The notes beneath the pieces were generated by a model that searched no databases, was not told where the DNA came from, and was given only the letters and a program-made list of their open reading frames with translations. From assembly GCA_031769625.1 (NCBI GenBank), contig JAUIMM010000015.1, positions 28,054,501 to 28,118,500 on the forward strand: DNA of 64,000 bases, given 5' to 3'. Shown in pieces: positions 34,590 through 47,400 of the stretch; position 1 is the stretch's first letter; each line of letters starts with the position of its first letter. The translations under genes were made by a program, and so were the position numbers. Source of the stretch: Taudactylus pleione (taxonomy: Eukaryota; Chordata; Amphibia; Anura; Myobatrachidae).

Positions 34590-35872
34590 ATGTGCTCCCA
34601 CATTGCTTGCATGGAACTTTTATTTCATATTTGTCCATATGCAGAATTGTATGCAACTTGCAGTGTGCCTGCCCCTACCTGTATGCTTGGTTTTTAGCAT
34701 TATCATCATCCGTGTGCATGTACATCAGCTTATCATATTATATGCACTATTTTAGGATCTATGTAGACAAAGTTTAGGAAAAACCTGGGTTTCCAGAGGT
34801 CTTGTTTATCAATTAAGAACATGATTCCACAACAAAAAATGTCATTTGTATTCTGCTATATAAATGAGCTCTGTGCAGTGACAGAGTGGAGGGGTAACAG
34901 AAGGTTACAGGGAATGACAGGAAGAGTGTACGTGTGCGTGTTTATATATGTGAGGAAAGTACTGCAGAGGGTCCTTAGAATGTGCCTCTGTCTCTCGTAG
35001 TCTGAGGCAGTGACAGAGCTCACACTGAGCCCTTGCTTCTGCCTTACAAAGCCTTTTTCATACCCAGAACAAGGAGAATACTCTTGTGGTAAAACTAGGA
35101 GCTGACCCAACCTTTTTTGGCATGGGGCTAGTGCACATTTTGAAAAAAAACAAAAAACAAAAGTCACTTTTTTTTCCTTTACATTTCAATGAATCTGTTT
35201 CTCCCCTCATTACCCATGAAGTATCCACAAAATTAGGTTTCCTGCATTTTTTACTTCATTTCTTATGCTGTTGCTTTCCCAGTAACTTCAACTTCCTTCA
35301 GAAGATAATGGGTTAAGGCAAGGAGGGAAAAAATCGACTGGATGGAAAAGTTCAGTGTACGCTTTTAGTGATTCCGGTGATGTCACCGTGAGCTGGAAAT
35401 TAGAAATTTGGGAAATGAAGGGAAAAGTACACAGTGAAATCAAAGAGATTCTATGACATTTATTTAAAATAGAAAAAAAAGAGGAAAATAGTCTGGATTT
35501 CGTAGAGGAAGAAGCAATGTCTTTTTTGGATTACTTTTTGATTATACTGAAATTGTCCCCATCTTTTACTGGTCTATTTATACTCCACATAAGGCTGCAT
35601 TCTGCTGATTTACAGAAGGGTAGAAAACAGTTCAGCTTACAGCTGGATTGTCATTTTAAGAAATCCATAAATGTGCACTATTTAGTTCCTGCCACTGTTT
35701 GGAATCCGCTCCTTCATATTCCCATGAGATCGTCTGCAAAACCTTTCAATTTTGTCAGAAATAATTTTGTAATATTTTAAATTATGATTATTAGCATTTG
35801 TTTATAGGCCATGACAGCATATTCCTACAGTGTGGAAATAGGAACATAATTACAGAAAGACCAGCATACATG
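34590..35872. other. No gene seen
   Basis: AT-rich DNA. Frames such as 34856-35167 (-) and 35517-35780 (+) show no recognisable domain. Confidence 0.5.
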
Positions 35873-35891
35873 TATATATATATATATATAT
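35873..35891. repeat. Short (TA)n run
   Basis: Nine to ten TA units followed by a T run. Confidence 0.9.
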
Positions 35892-35897
35892 TTTTTT

Positions 35898-36183
35898 AGA
35901 ATGTAAGCTCTTACGAGCAGGGCCCTCTACCCTCTTTTGCTTCTCCATACTTTACTTTCATCTAATTCTTATTACCCACTAGGGCACCTAACACTTGGTT
36001 GCTTATGTTCTGCTGCTTATGTGGGTGTTATGGTCACTAATGTAGCAATGTATATTATCCTTATCCTGCATTGTATTGTATTGTACTGTAAGTCACTGGT
36101 CACCTATTTGTTTATGTACTTTGTAAGCCATTGAGGAACACTTGTGGTGCCATATAAGTGATAATAATAATAATAATAATAAT
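35898..36183 (+). repeat. Retroposon-like 3' fragment with (ATA)n tail
   Basis: It begins with the common motif gtaagctcttacgagcaggg and ends in a simple (ATA)n tail at 36160-36183. A simple tail after a conserved body is typical of LINE- or SINE-derived 3' ends. The body resembles a sequence I associate with amphibian interspersed repeats, but I cannot name the family. Confidence 0.4.
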
Positions 36184-36303
36184 TTATATATATGCATAAA
36201 CATAATTACATGCATACACATATTCAATTAACTATATTAGCTACAGAGGGAGGGATGAAAAAGGAGGAGGGTAGGACTTGCTCATGAGAGCTTACATTCA
36301 TAA

Positions 36304-36554
36304 TAGGGATGTGCAGGCTCGGATAGGTTTGAATTTTCCCACCAAGTTCTGATTTTTCCCACCAAAAAACGGGTCTCAGAAAGACGCAAAACGTCATCTT
36401 TCATGGACAAACTTCATCTTCCATGGACTTTTGTCCAGGAATTAAGTTTGTCCATGAAAGATGACGTTTTGCCTCGTTCTGAGACCCGTTTTTTAGCGGG
36501 AAAAATCCGTACTTGTAGGGAAAATTCTAATCTATCCGAGCCTGCACATCCCTA
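36304..36554. mobile_element. hAT MITE, foldback type (8-bp TSD ATTCATAA)
   Basis: A 251-bp element that is almost entirely two inverted arms of about 110 bp. It starts TAGGGATGTGCAGGCTCGG and ends with the complement. The 8-bp duplication ATTCATAA at 36296-36303 and 36555-36562 fixes the ends. The arms carry GAGGCAAAACGTCATC, which also occurs in the leader of the nearby 160-bp satellite. Confidence 0.93.
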
Positions 36555-36562
36555 ATTCATAA

Positions 36563-36789
36563 GGGTAGAGGAAGGAGTGGCAGTACTGAGGCGATACAAA
36601 GGGGACAAGAAGATCGGGGGTGGGTATGGATTAGGCTGTGAACCAGTAAACTAGACCAAATGAGTGAGTTTTAAGGACTTTTTGAAGCAATGGAGGCTGA
36701 GGAGAGACTGATAGAGTGAGAGGGAGTGCATTACAAAGACTGGAGGCAGCGCAGGAGAAGTCTTGCAGTCAGGAATGTTAGGTTTAAAT
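36563..36789. other. Left flank of the second satellite; old interspersed repeat likely
   Basis: Purine-rich DNA continuous with the sequence left of the foldback element (gagcttacattcataagggt). Its last 64 bases (36726-36789) occur again at 40951-41014, so they were carried along in the block duplication of the satellite. No gene is seen. Confidence 0.55.
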
Positions 36790-37259
36790 TAGGGGTGAGC
36801 GGGTTCGGATTTCTGAAATCCGAACCCCCCCGAGCAAACCGATCCGAGGCAGATCCGAGTCAGGCTCGACTTTTCCCGCCTGACTCAGATCTGAAATCGA
36901 GGCAAAACGTCATCATCCCGCCTTCCAAAACTCGCGGGTTTTGGAAACTATATAAGGTACCCGCGTCGGCGCCATTTTCTCACTCGGCTGTGGACAGTGA
37001 AGAGGGAGGGTGGGAGTTAGGGCTGGCTGGGCTGTGTAGTGTAGTGTAGTGCAGAGTAGTGTTGTGCTGTGCTGTGCTGTGCTGCTGTTGTCCACTACTT
37101 CAAAGTCCATAGGGGCTGGCTGGACTGTGTTGTGCAGTCAGTTCTCCATAGGGGCTGTGTCCACTCCAAAGTCCTGTGCAGTGTCCCAGTCCTAAAGGGG
37201 TGCTGTAGTGTTGTCCAGGGGGTGCTCTGTCCATCAGGGGTGCTCCCCCCAAGTGCAAA
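36790..37259 (+). mobile_element. hAT-like left end and leader of the 160-bp satellite (copy 1)
   Basis: It starts TAGGGGTGAGCGGGTTCGG, a close match to the end of the hAT foldback at 36304 (shared pattern TAGGGRTGWGCRGGYTCGG). It shares GAGGCAAAACGTCATC and TTTTCCCGC with that element in the same order. Perfect palindromes follow (GGGTTCGGATTTC with its complement at 36800-36827), then a TATA box and a short GTAGT/GTGCT-rich stretch. From about 37100 there are degenerate pieces of the satellite unit (ggctggctgg, cactccaaagtcc, aaaggggtgctgtag). The array appears to lie inside this element. Its right end is not in the window, so the hAT assignment is inference; the bases before it (36782-36789, GTTTAAAT) would be the left target duplication. 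Confidence 0.65.
36949..36956 (+). promoter_or_regulatory. TATA box in satellite leader, copy 1
   Basis: TATATAAG in a short unique-looking stretch with GC-rich DNA downstream (gtacccgcgtcggcgcc). A start near 36980 would transcribe straight into the satellite. Confidence 0.5.
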
Positions 37260-40200
37260 AAAAATAATATTTTTTGTGTGTTTGTGAATTGTGTGCGCAG
37301 TAGCCGCACGTGCATCAACAAAGTAGTGCCAAGCGTGCGCCTGTGTCATAAGTAAAGGGCCGGCTGGCTTGCCCGTTAAAGGGTGCTGGAACCCCCAAAG
37401 TACACTCCAGTCCAAACCAAAAAAAAAATTATTTTCAGTGTTTGTGAATTGTGTGCGCAGTAGCCGCACGTGCATCAACAAAGTAGTGCCAAGCGTGCGC
37501 CTGTGTCATAAGCAAAGGGCCGGCTGGCTTGACCGTTAAAGGGTGCTGTAACACCCAAAGTACACTCCAGTCCAAACCAAAAAAAAAATTATTTTCTGTG
37601 TTTGTGAATTGTGTGCGCAGTAGCCGCACGTGCATCAACAAAGTAGTGCCAAGCGTGCGCCTGTGTCATAAGTAAAGGGCCAGCTGGCTTGACCATTAAA
37701 GGGTGCTGTAACCCCCAAAGTACACTCCAGTCAAAACCAAAAAAAAAAATATTTTCTGTGTTTGTGAATTGTGTGCGCAGTAGCCGCACGTGCATCAACA
37801 AAGTAGTGCCAAGCGTGCGCCTGTGTCATAAGCAAAGGGCCGGCTGGCTTGACCGTTAAAGGGTGCTGTAACCCCCAAAGTACACTCCAGTCCAAACCAG
37901 AAAAAAATATATTTTCTGTGTTTGTGAATTGTGTGCGCAGTAGCCGCACGTGCATCAACAAAGTAGTGCCAAGCGTGCGCCTGTGTCATAAGTAAAGGGC
38001 CGGCTGGCTTGACCGTTAAAGGGTGCTGTAACCCCCAAAGTACACTCCAGTCCAAACCCCCCAAAAAATTATTTTCTGTGTTTGTGAATTGTGTGCGCAG
38101 TAGCCGCACGTGCATCAACAAAGTAGTGCCAAGCGTGCGCCTGTGTCATAAGCAAAGGGCCGGCTGGCTTGACCGTTAAAGGGTGCTGTAACACCCAAAG
38201 TACACTCCAGTCCAAACCAAAAAAAAAATTATTTTCTGTGTTTGTGAATTGTGTGCGCAGTAGCCGCACGTGCATCAACAAAGTAGTGCCAAGCGTGCGC
38301 CTGTGTCATAAGTAAAGGGCCAGCTGGCTTGACCATTAAAGGGTGCTGTAACCCCCAAAGTACACTCCAGTCAAAACCAAAAAAAAAAATATTTTCTGTG
38401 TTTGTGAATTGTGTGCGCAGTAGCCGCACGTGCATCAACAAAGTAGTGCCAAGCGTGCGCCTGTGTCATAAGCAAAGGGCCGGCTGGCTTGACCGTTAAA
38501 GGGTGCTGTAACCCCCAAAGTACACTCCAGTCCAAACCAGAAAAAAATATATTTTCTGTGTTTGTGAATTGTGTGCGCAGTAGCCGCACGTGCATCAACA
38601 AAGTAGTGCCAAGCGTGCGCCTGTGTCATAAGTAAAGGGCCGGCTGGCTTGACCGTTAAAGGGTGCTGTAACCCCCAAAGTACACTCCAGTCCAAACCCC
38701 CAAAAAAATTATTTTCTGTGTTTGTGAATTGTGTGCGCAGTAGCCGCACGTGCATCAACAAAGTAGTGCCAAGCGTGCGCCTGTGTCATAAGTAAAGGGC
38801 CGGCTGGCTTGACCGTTAAAGGGTGCTGTAACCCCCAAAGTACACTCCAGTCCAAACCAAAAAAAAAAATATTTTCTGTGTTTGTGAATTGTGTGCGCAG
38901 TAGCCGAACGTGCATCAACAAAGTAGTACCAAGCGTGCGCCTGTGTCATAAGTAAAGGGCCGGCTGGCTTGACCGTTAAAGGGTGCTGTAACCCCCAAAG
39001 TACACTCCAAACCAAAAAAATATATATTTTCTGTGTTTGTGAATTGTGTGCGCAGTAGCCGCACGTGCATCAACAAAGTAGTGCCAAGCGTGCGCCTGTG
39101 TCATAAGTAAAGGGCCAGCTGGCTTGACCGTTAAAGGGTGCTGGAACCCCCAAAGTACACTCCAGTCAAAACCCCCCAAAAAAATATTTTCTGTGTTTGT
39201 GAATTGTGTGCGCAGTAGCCGCACGTGCATCAACAAAGTAGTGCCAAGCGTGCGCCTGTGTCATAAGCAAAGGGCCGGCTGGCTTGACCGTTAAAGGGTG
39301 CTGTAACCCCCAAAGTACACTCCAGTCCAAACCAGAAAAAAAATTATTTTCTGTGTTTGTGAATTGTGTGCGCAGTAGCCGCACGTGCATCAACAAAGTA
39401 GTGCCAAGCGTGCGCCTGTGTCATAAGTAAAGGGCCGGCTGGCATGACCGTTAAAGGGTGCTGTAACCCCCAAAGTACACTCCAGTCCAAACCCCCCAAA
39501 AAAATTATTTTCTGTGTTTGTGAATTGTGTGCGCAGTAGCCGCACGTGCATCAACAAAGTAGTGCCAAGCGTGCGCCTGTGTCATAAGTAAAGGGCCGGC
39601 TGGCTTGACCGTTAAAGGGTGCTGTAACCCCCAAAGTACACTCCAGTCCAAACCAAAAAAAAAAATATTTTCTGTGTTTGTGAATTGTGTGCGCAGTAGC
39701 CGAACGTGCATCAACAAAGTAGTACCAAGCGTGCGCCTGTGTCATAAGTAAAGGGCCGGCTGGCTTGACCGTTAAAGGGTGCTGTAACCCCCAAAGTACA
39801 CTCCAAACCAAAAAAAAATATATTTTCTGTGTTTGTGAATTGTGTGCGCAGTAGCCGCACGTGCATCAACAAAGTAGTGCCAAGCGTGCGCCTGTGTCAT
39901 AAGTAAAGGGCCAGCTGGCTTGACCGTTAAAGGGTGCTGGAACCCCCAAAGTACACTCCAGTCAAAACCCCCCAAAAAAATATTTTCTGTGTTTGTGAAT
40001 TGTGTGCGCAGTAGCCGCACGTGCATCAACAAAGTAGTGCCAAGCGTGCGCCTGTGTCATAAGCAAAGGGCCGGCTGGCTTGACCGTTAAAGGGTGCTGT
40101 AACCCCCAAAGTATACTCCAGTCCAAACCAGAAAAAAAATTATTTTCTGTTTGTGAATTGTGTGCGCAGTAGCCGCACGTGCATCAACAAAGTAGTGCCA

Positions 40201-40950
40201 AGCGTGCGCCTGTGTCATAAGTAAAGGGCCGGCTGGCATGACCGTTAAAGGGTGCTGTAACCCCCAAAGTACACTCCAGTCCAAACCCCAAAAAAAAATT
40301 ATTTTCTGTGTTTGTGAATTGTGTGCGCAGTAGCCGAACGTGCATCAACAAAGTAGTGCCAAGCGTGCGCCTGTGTCATAAGTAAAGGGCCGGCTGGCTT
40401 GACCATTAAAGGGTGCTGTAACCCCCAAAGTACACTCCAAACCAAAAAAATATATATTTTCTGTGTTTGTGAATTGTGTGCGCAGTAGCCGCACGTGCAT
40501 CAACAAAGTAGTGCCAAGCGTGTGCCTGTGTCATAAGTAAAGGGCCGGCTGGCTTGACCGTTAAAGGGTGCTGTAACCCCCAAAGTACACTCCAGTCCAA
40601 ACCAAAAAAAAAAATATTTTCTGTGTTTGTGAATTGTGTGCGCAGTAGCCGAATGTGCATCAACAAAGTAGAACCAAGCGTGCGCCTGTGTCATAAGTAA
40701 AGGGCCGGCTGGCGTGACCGTTAAAGGGTGCTGTAACCCCCAAAGTACACTCCAAACCAAAAAAATATATATTTTCTGTGTTTGTGAATTGTGTGCGCAG
40801 TAGCCGCACGTGCATTAACAAAGTAGTGCCAAGCATGCGCCTGTGTCATAAGTAAAGGGCCAGCTGGCTTGACCGTTAAAGGGTGCTGTAACCCCCAAAG
40901 TACACTCCAGTCAAAACCCAAAAAAAAAATATTTTCTGTGTTTGTGAATT
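37260..40950. repeat. 160-bp satellite, block 1 (about 23 monomers)
   Basis: The unit is 160 bp: a T-rich stretch with tgtttgtgaattgtgtgcgc, then agtagccgcacgtgcatcaa, gtgtcataagtaaagggc, ggtgctgtaacccccaaag, tccagtccaaacc and an A run of variable length. Variants include 155-bp units that lost GTCCA between repeated TCCA words and units with different A/C runs. Inner duplications are visible: 37589-37801 returns at 38229 (shift 640, four units), and 38709-39236 returns at 39505 (shift 796, five units). The block ends abruptly at 40950 inside a unit. Confidence 0.97.
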
Positions 40951-41484
40951 GTGCATTACAAAGACTGGAGGCAGCGCAGGAGAAGTCTTGCAGTCAGGAA
41001 TGTTAGGTTTAAATTAGGGGTGAGCGGGTTCGGATTTCTGAAATCCGAACCCCCCCGAGCAAACCGATCCGAGGCAGATCCGAGTCAGGCTCGACTTTTC
41101 CCGCCTGACTCGGATCTGAAATCGAGGCAAAACGTCATCATCCCGCCTTCCAAAACTCGCGGGTTTTGGAAACTATATAAGGTACCCGCGTCGGCGCCAT
41201 TTTCTCACTCGGCTGTGGACAGTGAAGAGGGAGGGTGGGAGTTAGGGCTGGCTGGGCTGTGTAGTGTAGTGTAGTGCAGAGTAGTGTTGTGCTGTGCTGT
41301 GCTGTGCTGCTGTTGTCCACTACTTCAAAGTCCATAGGGGCTGGCTGGACTGTGTTGTGCAGTCAGTTCTCCATAGGGGCTGTGTCCACTCCAAAGTCCT
41401 GTGCAGTGTCCCAGTCCTAAAGGGGTGCTGTAGTGTTGTCCAGGGGGTGCTCTGTCCATCAGGGGTGCTCCCCCCAAGTGCAAA
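40951..41484 (+). repeat. Duplicated satellite leader (copy 2)
   Basis: It repeats 36726-37259 with a shift of 4,225 bp, including 64 bp of DNA from outside the hAT-like end, which reappears at 41015. I found one base change in the leader (ctcggat at about 41119 against ctcagat at 36894), so the duplication is young. The join at 40951-40953 lies at GTG, shared by the interrupted monomer (gaattgtg) and the leader start (gagtgcatt). Confidence 0.93.
41174..41181 (+). promoter_or_regulatory. TATA box in satellite leader, copy 2
   Basis: Unchanged copy of the TATATAAG at 36949, again just upstream of an array. Confidence 0.5.
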
Positions 41485-44400
41485 AAAAATAATATTTTTT
41501 GTGTGTTTGTGAATTGTGTGCGCAGTAGCCGCACGTGCATCAACAAAGTAGTGCCAAGCGTGCGCCTGTGTCATAAGTAAAGGGCCGGCTGGCTTGACCG
41601 TTAAAGGGTGCTGGAACCCCCAAAGTACACTCCAGTCCAAACCAAAAAAAAAATTATTTTCAGTGTTTGTGAATTGTGTGCGCAGTAGCCGCACGTGCAT
41701 CAACAAAGTAGTGCCAAGCGTGCGCCTGTGTCATAAGCAAAGGGCCGGCTGGCTTGACCGTTAAAGGGTGCTGTAACACCCAAAGTACACTCCAGTCCAA
41801 ACCAAAAAAAAAATTATTTTCTGTGTTTGTGAATTGTGTGCGCAGTAGCCGCACGTGCATCAACAAAGTAGTGCCAAGCGTGCGCCTGTGTCATAAGTAA
41901 AGGGCCAGCTGGCTTGACCATTAAAGGGTGCTGTAACCCCCAAAGTACACTCCAGTCAAAACCAAAAAAAAAAATATTTTCTGTGTTTGTGAATTGTGTG
42001 CGCAGTAGCCGCACGTGCATCAACAAAGTAGTGCCAAGCGTGCGCCTGTGTCATAAGCAAAGGGCCGGCTGGCTTGACCGTTAAAGGGTGCTGTAACCCC
42101 CAAAGTACACTCCAGTCCAAACCAGAAAAAAATATATTTTCTGTGTTTGTGAATTGTGTGCGCAGTAGCCGCACGTGCATCAACAAAGTAGTGCCAAGCG
42201 TGCGCCTGTGTCATAAGTAAAGGGCCGGCTGGCTTGACCGTTAAAGGGTGCTGTAACCCCCAAAGTACACTCCAGTCCAAACCCAAAAAAAAATTATTTT
42301 CTGTGTTTGTGAATTGTGTGCGCAGTAGCCGCACGTGCATCAACAAAGTAGTGCCAAGCGTGCGCCTGTGTCATAAGTAAAGGGCCGGCTGGCTTGACCG
42401 TTAAAGGGTGCTGTAACCCCCAAAGTACACTCCAGTCCAAACCAAAAAAAAAAATATTTTCTGTGTTTGTGAATTGTGTGCGCAGTAGCCGAACGTGCAT
42501 CAACAAAGTAGTACCAAGCGTGCGCCTGTGTCATAAGTAAAGGGCCGGCTGGCTTGACCGTTAAAGGGTGCTGTAACCCCCAAAGTACACTCCAAACCAA
42601 AAAAATATATATTTTCTGTGTTTGTGAATTGTGTGTGCAGTAGCCGCACGTGCATTAACAAAGTAGTGCCAAGCATGCGCCTGTGTCATAAGTAAAGGGC
42701 CAGCTGGCTTGACCGTTAAAGGGTGCTGGAACCCCCAAAGTACACTCCAGTCAAAACCCCCAAAAAAAATATTTTCTGTGTTTGTGAATTGTGTGCGCAG
42801 TAGCCGCACGTGCATCAACAAAGTAGTGCCAAGCGTGCGCCTGTGTCATAAGCAAAGGGCCGGCTGGCTTGACCGTTAAAGGGTGCTGTAACCCCCAAAG
42901 TACACTCCAGTCCAAACCAGAAAAAAAATTATTTTCTGTGTTTGTGAATTGTGTGCGCAGTAGCCGCACGTGCATCAACAAAGTAGTGCCAAGCGTGCGC
43001 CTGTGTCATAAGTAAAGGGCCGGCTGGCATGACCGTTAAAGGGTGCTGTAACCCCCAAAGTACACTCCAGTCCAAACCCCCCAAAAAAATTATTTTCTGT
43101 GTTTGTGAATTGTGTGCGCAGTAGCCGAACGTGCATCAACAAAGTAGTGCCAAGCGTGCGCCTGTGTCATAAGTAAAGGGCCGGCTGGCTTGACCATTAA
43201 AGGGTGCTGTAACCCCCAAAGTACACTCCAAACCAAAAAAATATATATTTTCTGTGTTTGTGAATTGTGTGCGCAGTAGCCGCACGTGCATCAACAAAGT
43301 AGTGCCAAGCGTGTGCCTGTGTCATAAGTAAAGGGCCGGCTGGCTTGACCGTTAAAGGGTGCTGTAACCCCCAAAGTACACTCCAGTCCAAACCAAAAAA
43401 AAAAATATTTTCTGTGTTTGTGAATTGTGTGCGCAGTAGCCGAATGTGCATCAACAAAGTAGAACCAAGCGTGCGCCTGTGTCATAAGTAAAGGGCCGGC
43501 TGGCGTGACCGTTAAAGGGTGCTGTAACCCCCAAAGTACACTCCAAACCAAAAAAATATATATTTTCTGTGTTTGTGAATTGTGTGCGCAGTAGCCGCAC
43601 GTGCATTAACAAAGTAGTGCCAAGCATGCGCCTGTGTCATAAGTAAAGGGCCAGCTGGCTTGACCGTTAAAGGGTGCTGTAACCCCCAAAGTACACTCCA
43701 GTCAAAACCCCCCAAAAAAATATTTTCTGTGTTTGTGAATTGTGTGCGCAGTAGCCGCACGTGCATCAACAAAGTAGTGCCAAGCGTGCGCCTGTGTCAT
43801 AAGCAAAGGGCCGGCTGGCTTGACCGTTAAAGGGTGCTGTAACCCCCAAAGTACACTCCAGTCCAAACCAGAAAAAAAATTATTTTCTGTGTTTGTGAAT
43901 TGTGTGCGCAGTAGCCGCACGTGCATCAACAAAGTAGTGCCAAGCGTGCGCCTGTGTCATAAGTAAAGGGCCGGCTGGCTTGACCGTTAAAGGGTGCTGT
44001 AACCCCCAAAGTAGACTCCAGTCCAAACCAAAAAAAAAATTATTTTCTGTGTTTGTGAATTGTGTGCGCAGTAGCGCACGTGCATCAACAAAGTAGTGCC
44101 AAGCGTGCGCCTGTGTCATAAGTAAAGGGCCGGCTGGCTTGACCGTTAAAGGGTGCTGTAACCCCCAAAGTACACTCCAGTCCAAACCAAAAAAAAAAAT
44201 ATTTTCTGTGTTTGTGAATTGTGTGTGCAGTAGCCGAACGTGCATAAACAAAGTAGTGCCAAGCGTGCGCCTGTGTCATAAGTAAAGGGCCGGCTGGCTT
44301 GACCATTAAAGGGTGCTGTAACCCCCAAAGTACACTCCAAACCAAAAAAAAATATATTTTCTGTGTTTGTGAATTGTGCGCGCAGTAGCTGCACGTGCAT

Positions 44401-47400
44401 CAACAAAGTAGTGCCAAGCGTGCGTCTGTGTCATAAGTAAAGGGCTGGCTGGCTTGACCGTTAAAGGGTGCTGTAACCCCCAAAGTACACTCCAGTCAAA
44501 ACCCCCCAAAAAAATATTTTCTGTGTTTGTGAATTGTGTGCGCAGTAGCCGCACGTGCATCAACAAAGTAGTGCCAAGTGTGCGCCTGTGTCATAAGTAA
44601 AGGGCCGGCTGGCTTGACCGTTAAAGGGTGCTGTAACCCCCAAAGTACACTCCAGTCCAAACCAAAAAAAAAAATATTTTCTGTGTTTGTGAATTGTGTG
44701 CGCAGTAGCCGAACGTGCATCAACAAAGTAGTACCAAGCGTGCGCCTGTGTCATAAGTAAAGGGCCGGCTGGCTTGACCGTTAAAGGGTGCTGTAACCCC
44801 CAAAGTACACTCCAGTCCAAACCAGAAAAAAAAATATTTTCTGTGTTTGTGAATTGTGTGCGCAGTAGCCGCACGTGCATCAACAAAGTAGTGCCAAGCG
44901 TGCGCCTGTGTCATAAGTAAAGGGCCGGCTGGCTTGACCGTTAAAGGGTGCTGTAACCCCCAAAGTACACTCCAGTCCAAACCAAAAAAAAAATTATTTT
45001 CTGTGTTTGTGAATTGTGTGCGCAGTAGCCGCACGTGCATCAACAAAGTAGTGCCAAGCGTGCGCCTGTGTCATAAGTAAAGGTCCGGCTGGCTTGACCG
45101 TTAAAGGGTGCTGTAACCCCCAAAGTACACTCCAGTCCAAACCAAAAAAAAAAATATTTTCTGTGTTTGTGAATTGTGTGCGCAGTAGCCGAACGTGCAT
45201 CAACAAAGTAGTACCAAGCGTGCGCCTGTGTCATAAGTAAAGGGCCAGCTGGCTTGACCGTTAAAGGGTGCTGTAACCCCCAAACTACACTCCAAACCAA
45301 AAAAATATATATTTTCTGTGTTTGTGAATTGTGTGCGCAGTAGCCGCATGTGCATTAACAAAGTAGTGCCAAGCATGCGCCTGTGTCATAAGTAAAGGGC
45401 CAGCTGGCTTGACCGTTAAAGGGTGCTGGAACCCCCAAGTACACTCCAGTCAAAACCCCCCAAAAAAATATTTTCTGTGTTTGTGAATTGTGTGCGCAGT
45501 AGCCGCACGTGCATCAACAAAGTAGTGCCAAGCGTGCGCCTGTGTCATAAGCAAAGGGCAGGCTGGCTTGACCGTTAAAGGGTGCTGTAACCCCCAAAGT
45601 ACACTCCAGTCCAAACCAGAAAAAAAATTATTTTCTGTGTTTGTGAATTGTGTGCGCAGTAGCCGCACGTGCATCAACAAAGTAGTGCCAAGCGTGCGCC
45701 TGTGTCATAAGTAAAGGGCCGGCTGGCATGACCGTTAAAGGGTGCTGTAACCCCCAAAGTACACTCCAGTCCAAACCAAAAAAAAAATTATTTTCTGTGT
45801 TTGTGAATTGTGTGCGCAGTAGCGCACGTGCATCAACAAAGTAGTGCCAAGCGTGCGCCTGTGTCATAAGTAAAGGGCCGGCTGGCTTGACCGTTAAAGG
45901 GTGCTGTAACCCCCAAAGTACACTCCAGTCCAAACCCCCAAAAAAAATATTTTCTGTGTTTGTGAATTGTGTGCGCAGTAGCCGAACGTGCATCAACAAA
46001 GTAGTGCCAAGCGTGCGCCTGTGTCATAAGTAAAGGGCCGGCTGGCTTGACCATTAAAGGGTGCTGTAACCCCCAAAGTACACTCCAAACCAAAAAAATA
46101 TATATTTTCTGTGTTTGTGAATTGTGTGCGCAGTAGCCGCACGTGCATCAACAAAGTAGTGCCAAGCGTGTGCCTGTGTCATAAGTAAAGGGCCGGCCGG
46201 CTTGACCGTTAAAGGGTGCTGTAACCCCCAAAGTACACTCCAGTCCAAACCAAAAAAAAAAATATTTTCTGTGTTTGTGAATTGTGTGCGCAGTAGCCGA
46301 ATGTGCATCAACAAAGTAGAACCAAGCGTGCGCCTGTGTCATAAGTAAAGGGCCGGCTGGCTTGACCGTTAAAGGGTGCTGTAACCCCCAAAGTACACTC
46401 CAAACCAAAAAAATATATATTTTCTGTGTTTGTGAATTGTGTGCGCAGTAGCCGCACGTGCATTAACAAAGTAGTGCCAAGCATGCGCCTGTGTCATAAG
46501 TAAAGGGCCAGCTGGCTTGACCGTTAAAGGGTGCTGTAACCCCCAAAGTACACTCCAGTCAAAACCCCCCAAAAAAATATTTTCTGTGTTTGTGAATTGT
46601 GTGCGCAGTAGCCGCACGTGCATCAACAAAGTAGTGCCAAGCGTGCGCCTGTGTCATAAGCAAAGGGCCGGCTGGCTTGACCGTTAAAGGGTGCTGTAAC
46701 CCCCAAAGTACACTCCAGTCCAAACCAGAAAAAAAATTATTTTCTGTGTTTGTGAATTGTGTGCGCAGTAGCCGCACGTGCATCAACAAAGTAGTGCCAA
46801 GCGTGCGCCTGTGTCATAAGTAAAGGGCCGGCTGGCTTGACCGTTAAAGGGTGCTGTAACCCCCAAAGTAGACTCCAGTCCAAACCAAAAAAAAAATTAT
46901 TTTCTGTGTTTGTGAATTGTGTGCGCAGTAGCGCACGTGCATCAACAAAGTAGTGCCAAGCGTGCGCCTGTGTCATAAGTAAAGGGCCGGCTGGCTTGAC
47001 CGTTAAAGGGTGCTGTAACCCCCAAAGTACACTCCAGTCCAAACCAAAAAAAAAAATATTTTCTGTGTTTGTGAATTGTGTGCGCAGTAGCCGAACGTGC
47101 ATAAACAAAGTAGTGCCAAGCGTGCGCCTGTGTCATAAGTAAAGGGCCGGCTGGCTTGACCATTAAAGGGTGCTGTAACCCCCAAAGTACACTCCAAACC
47201 AAAAAAAAATATATTTTCTGTGTTTGTGAATTGTGCGCGCAGTAGCTGCACGTGCATCAACAAAGTAGTGCCAAGCGTGCGTCTGTGTCATAAGTAAAGG
47301 GCTGGCTGGCTTGACCGTTAAAGGGTGCTGTAACCCCCAAAGTACACTCCAGTCAAAACCCCCCCAAAAAATATTTTCTGTGTTTGTGAATTGTGTGCGC

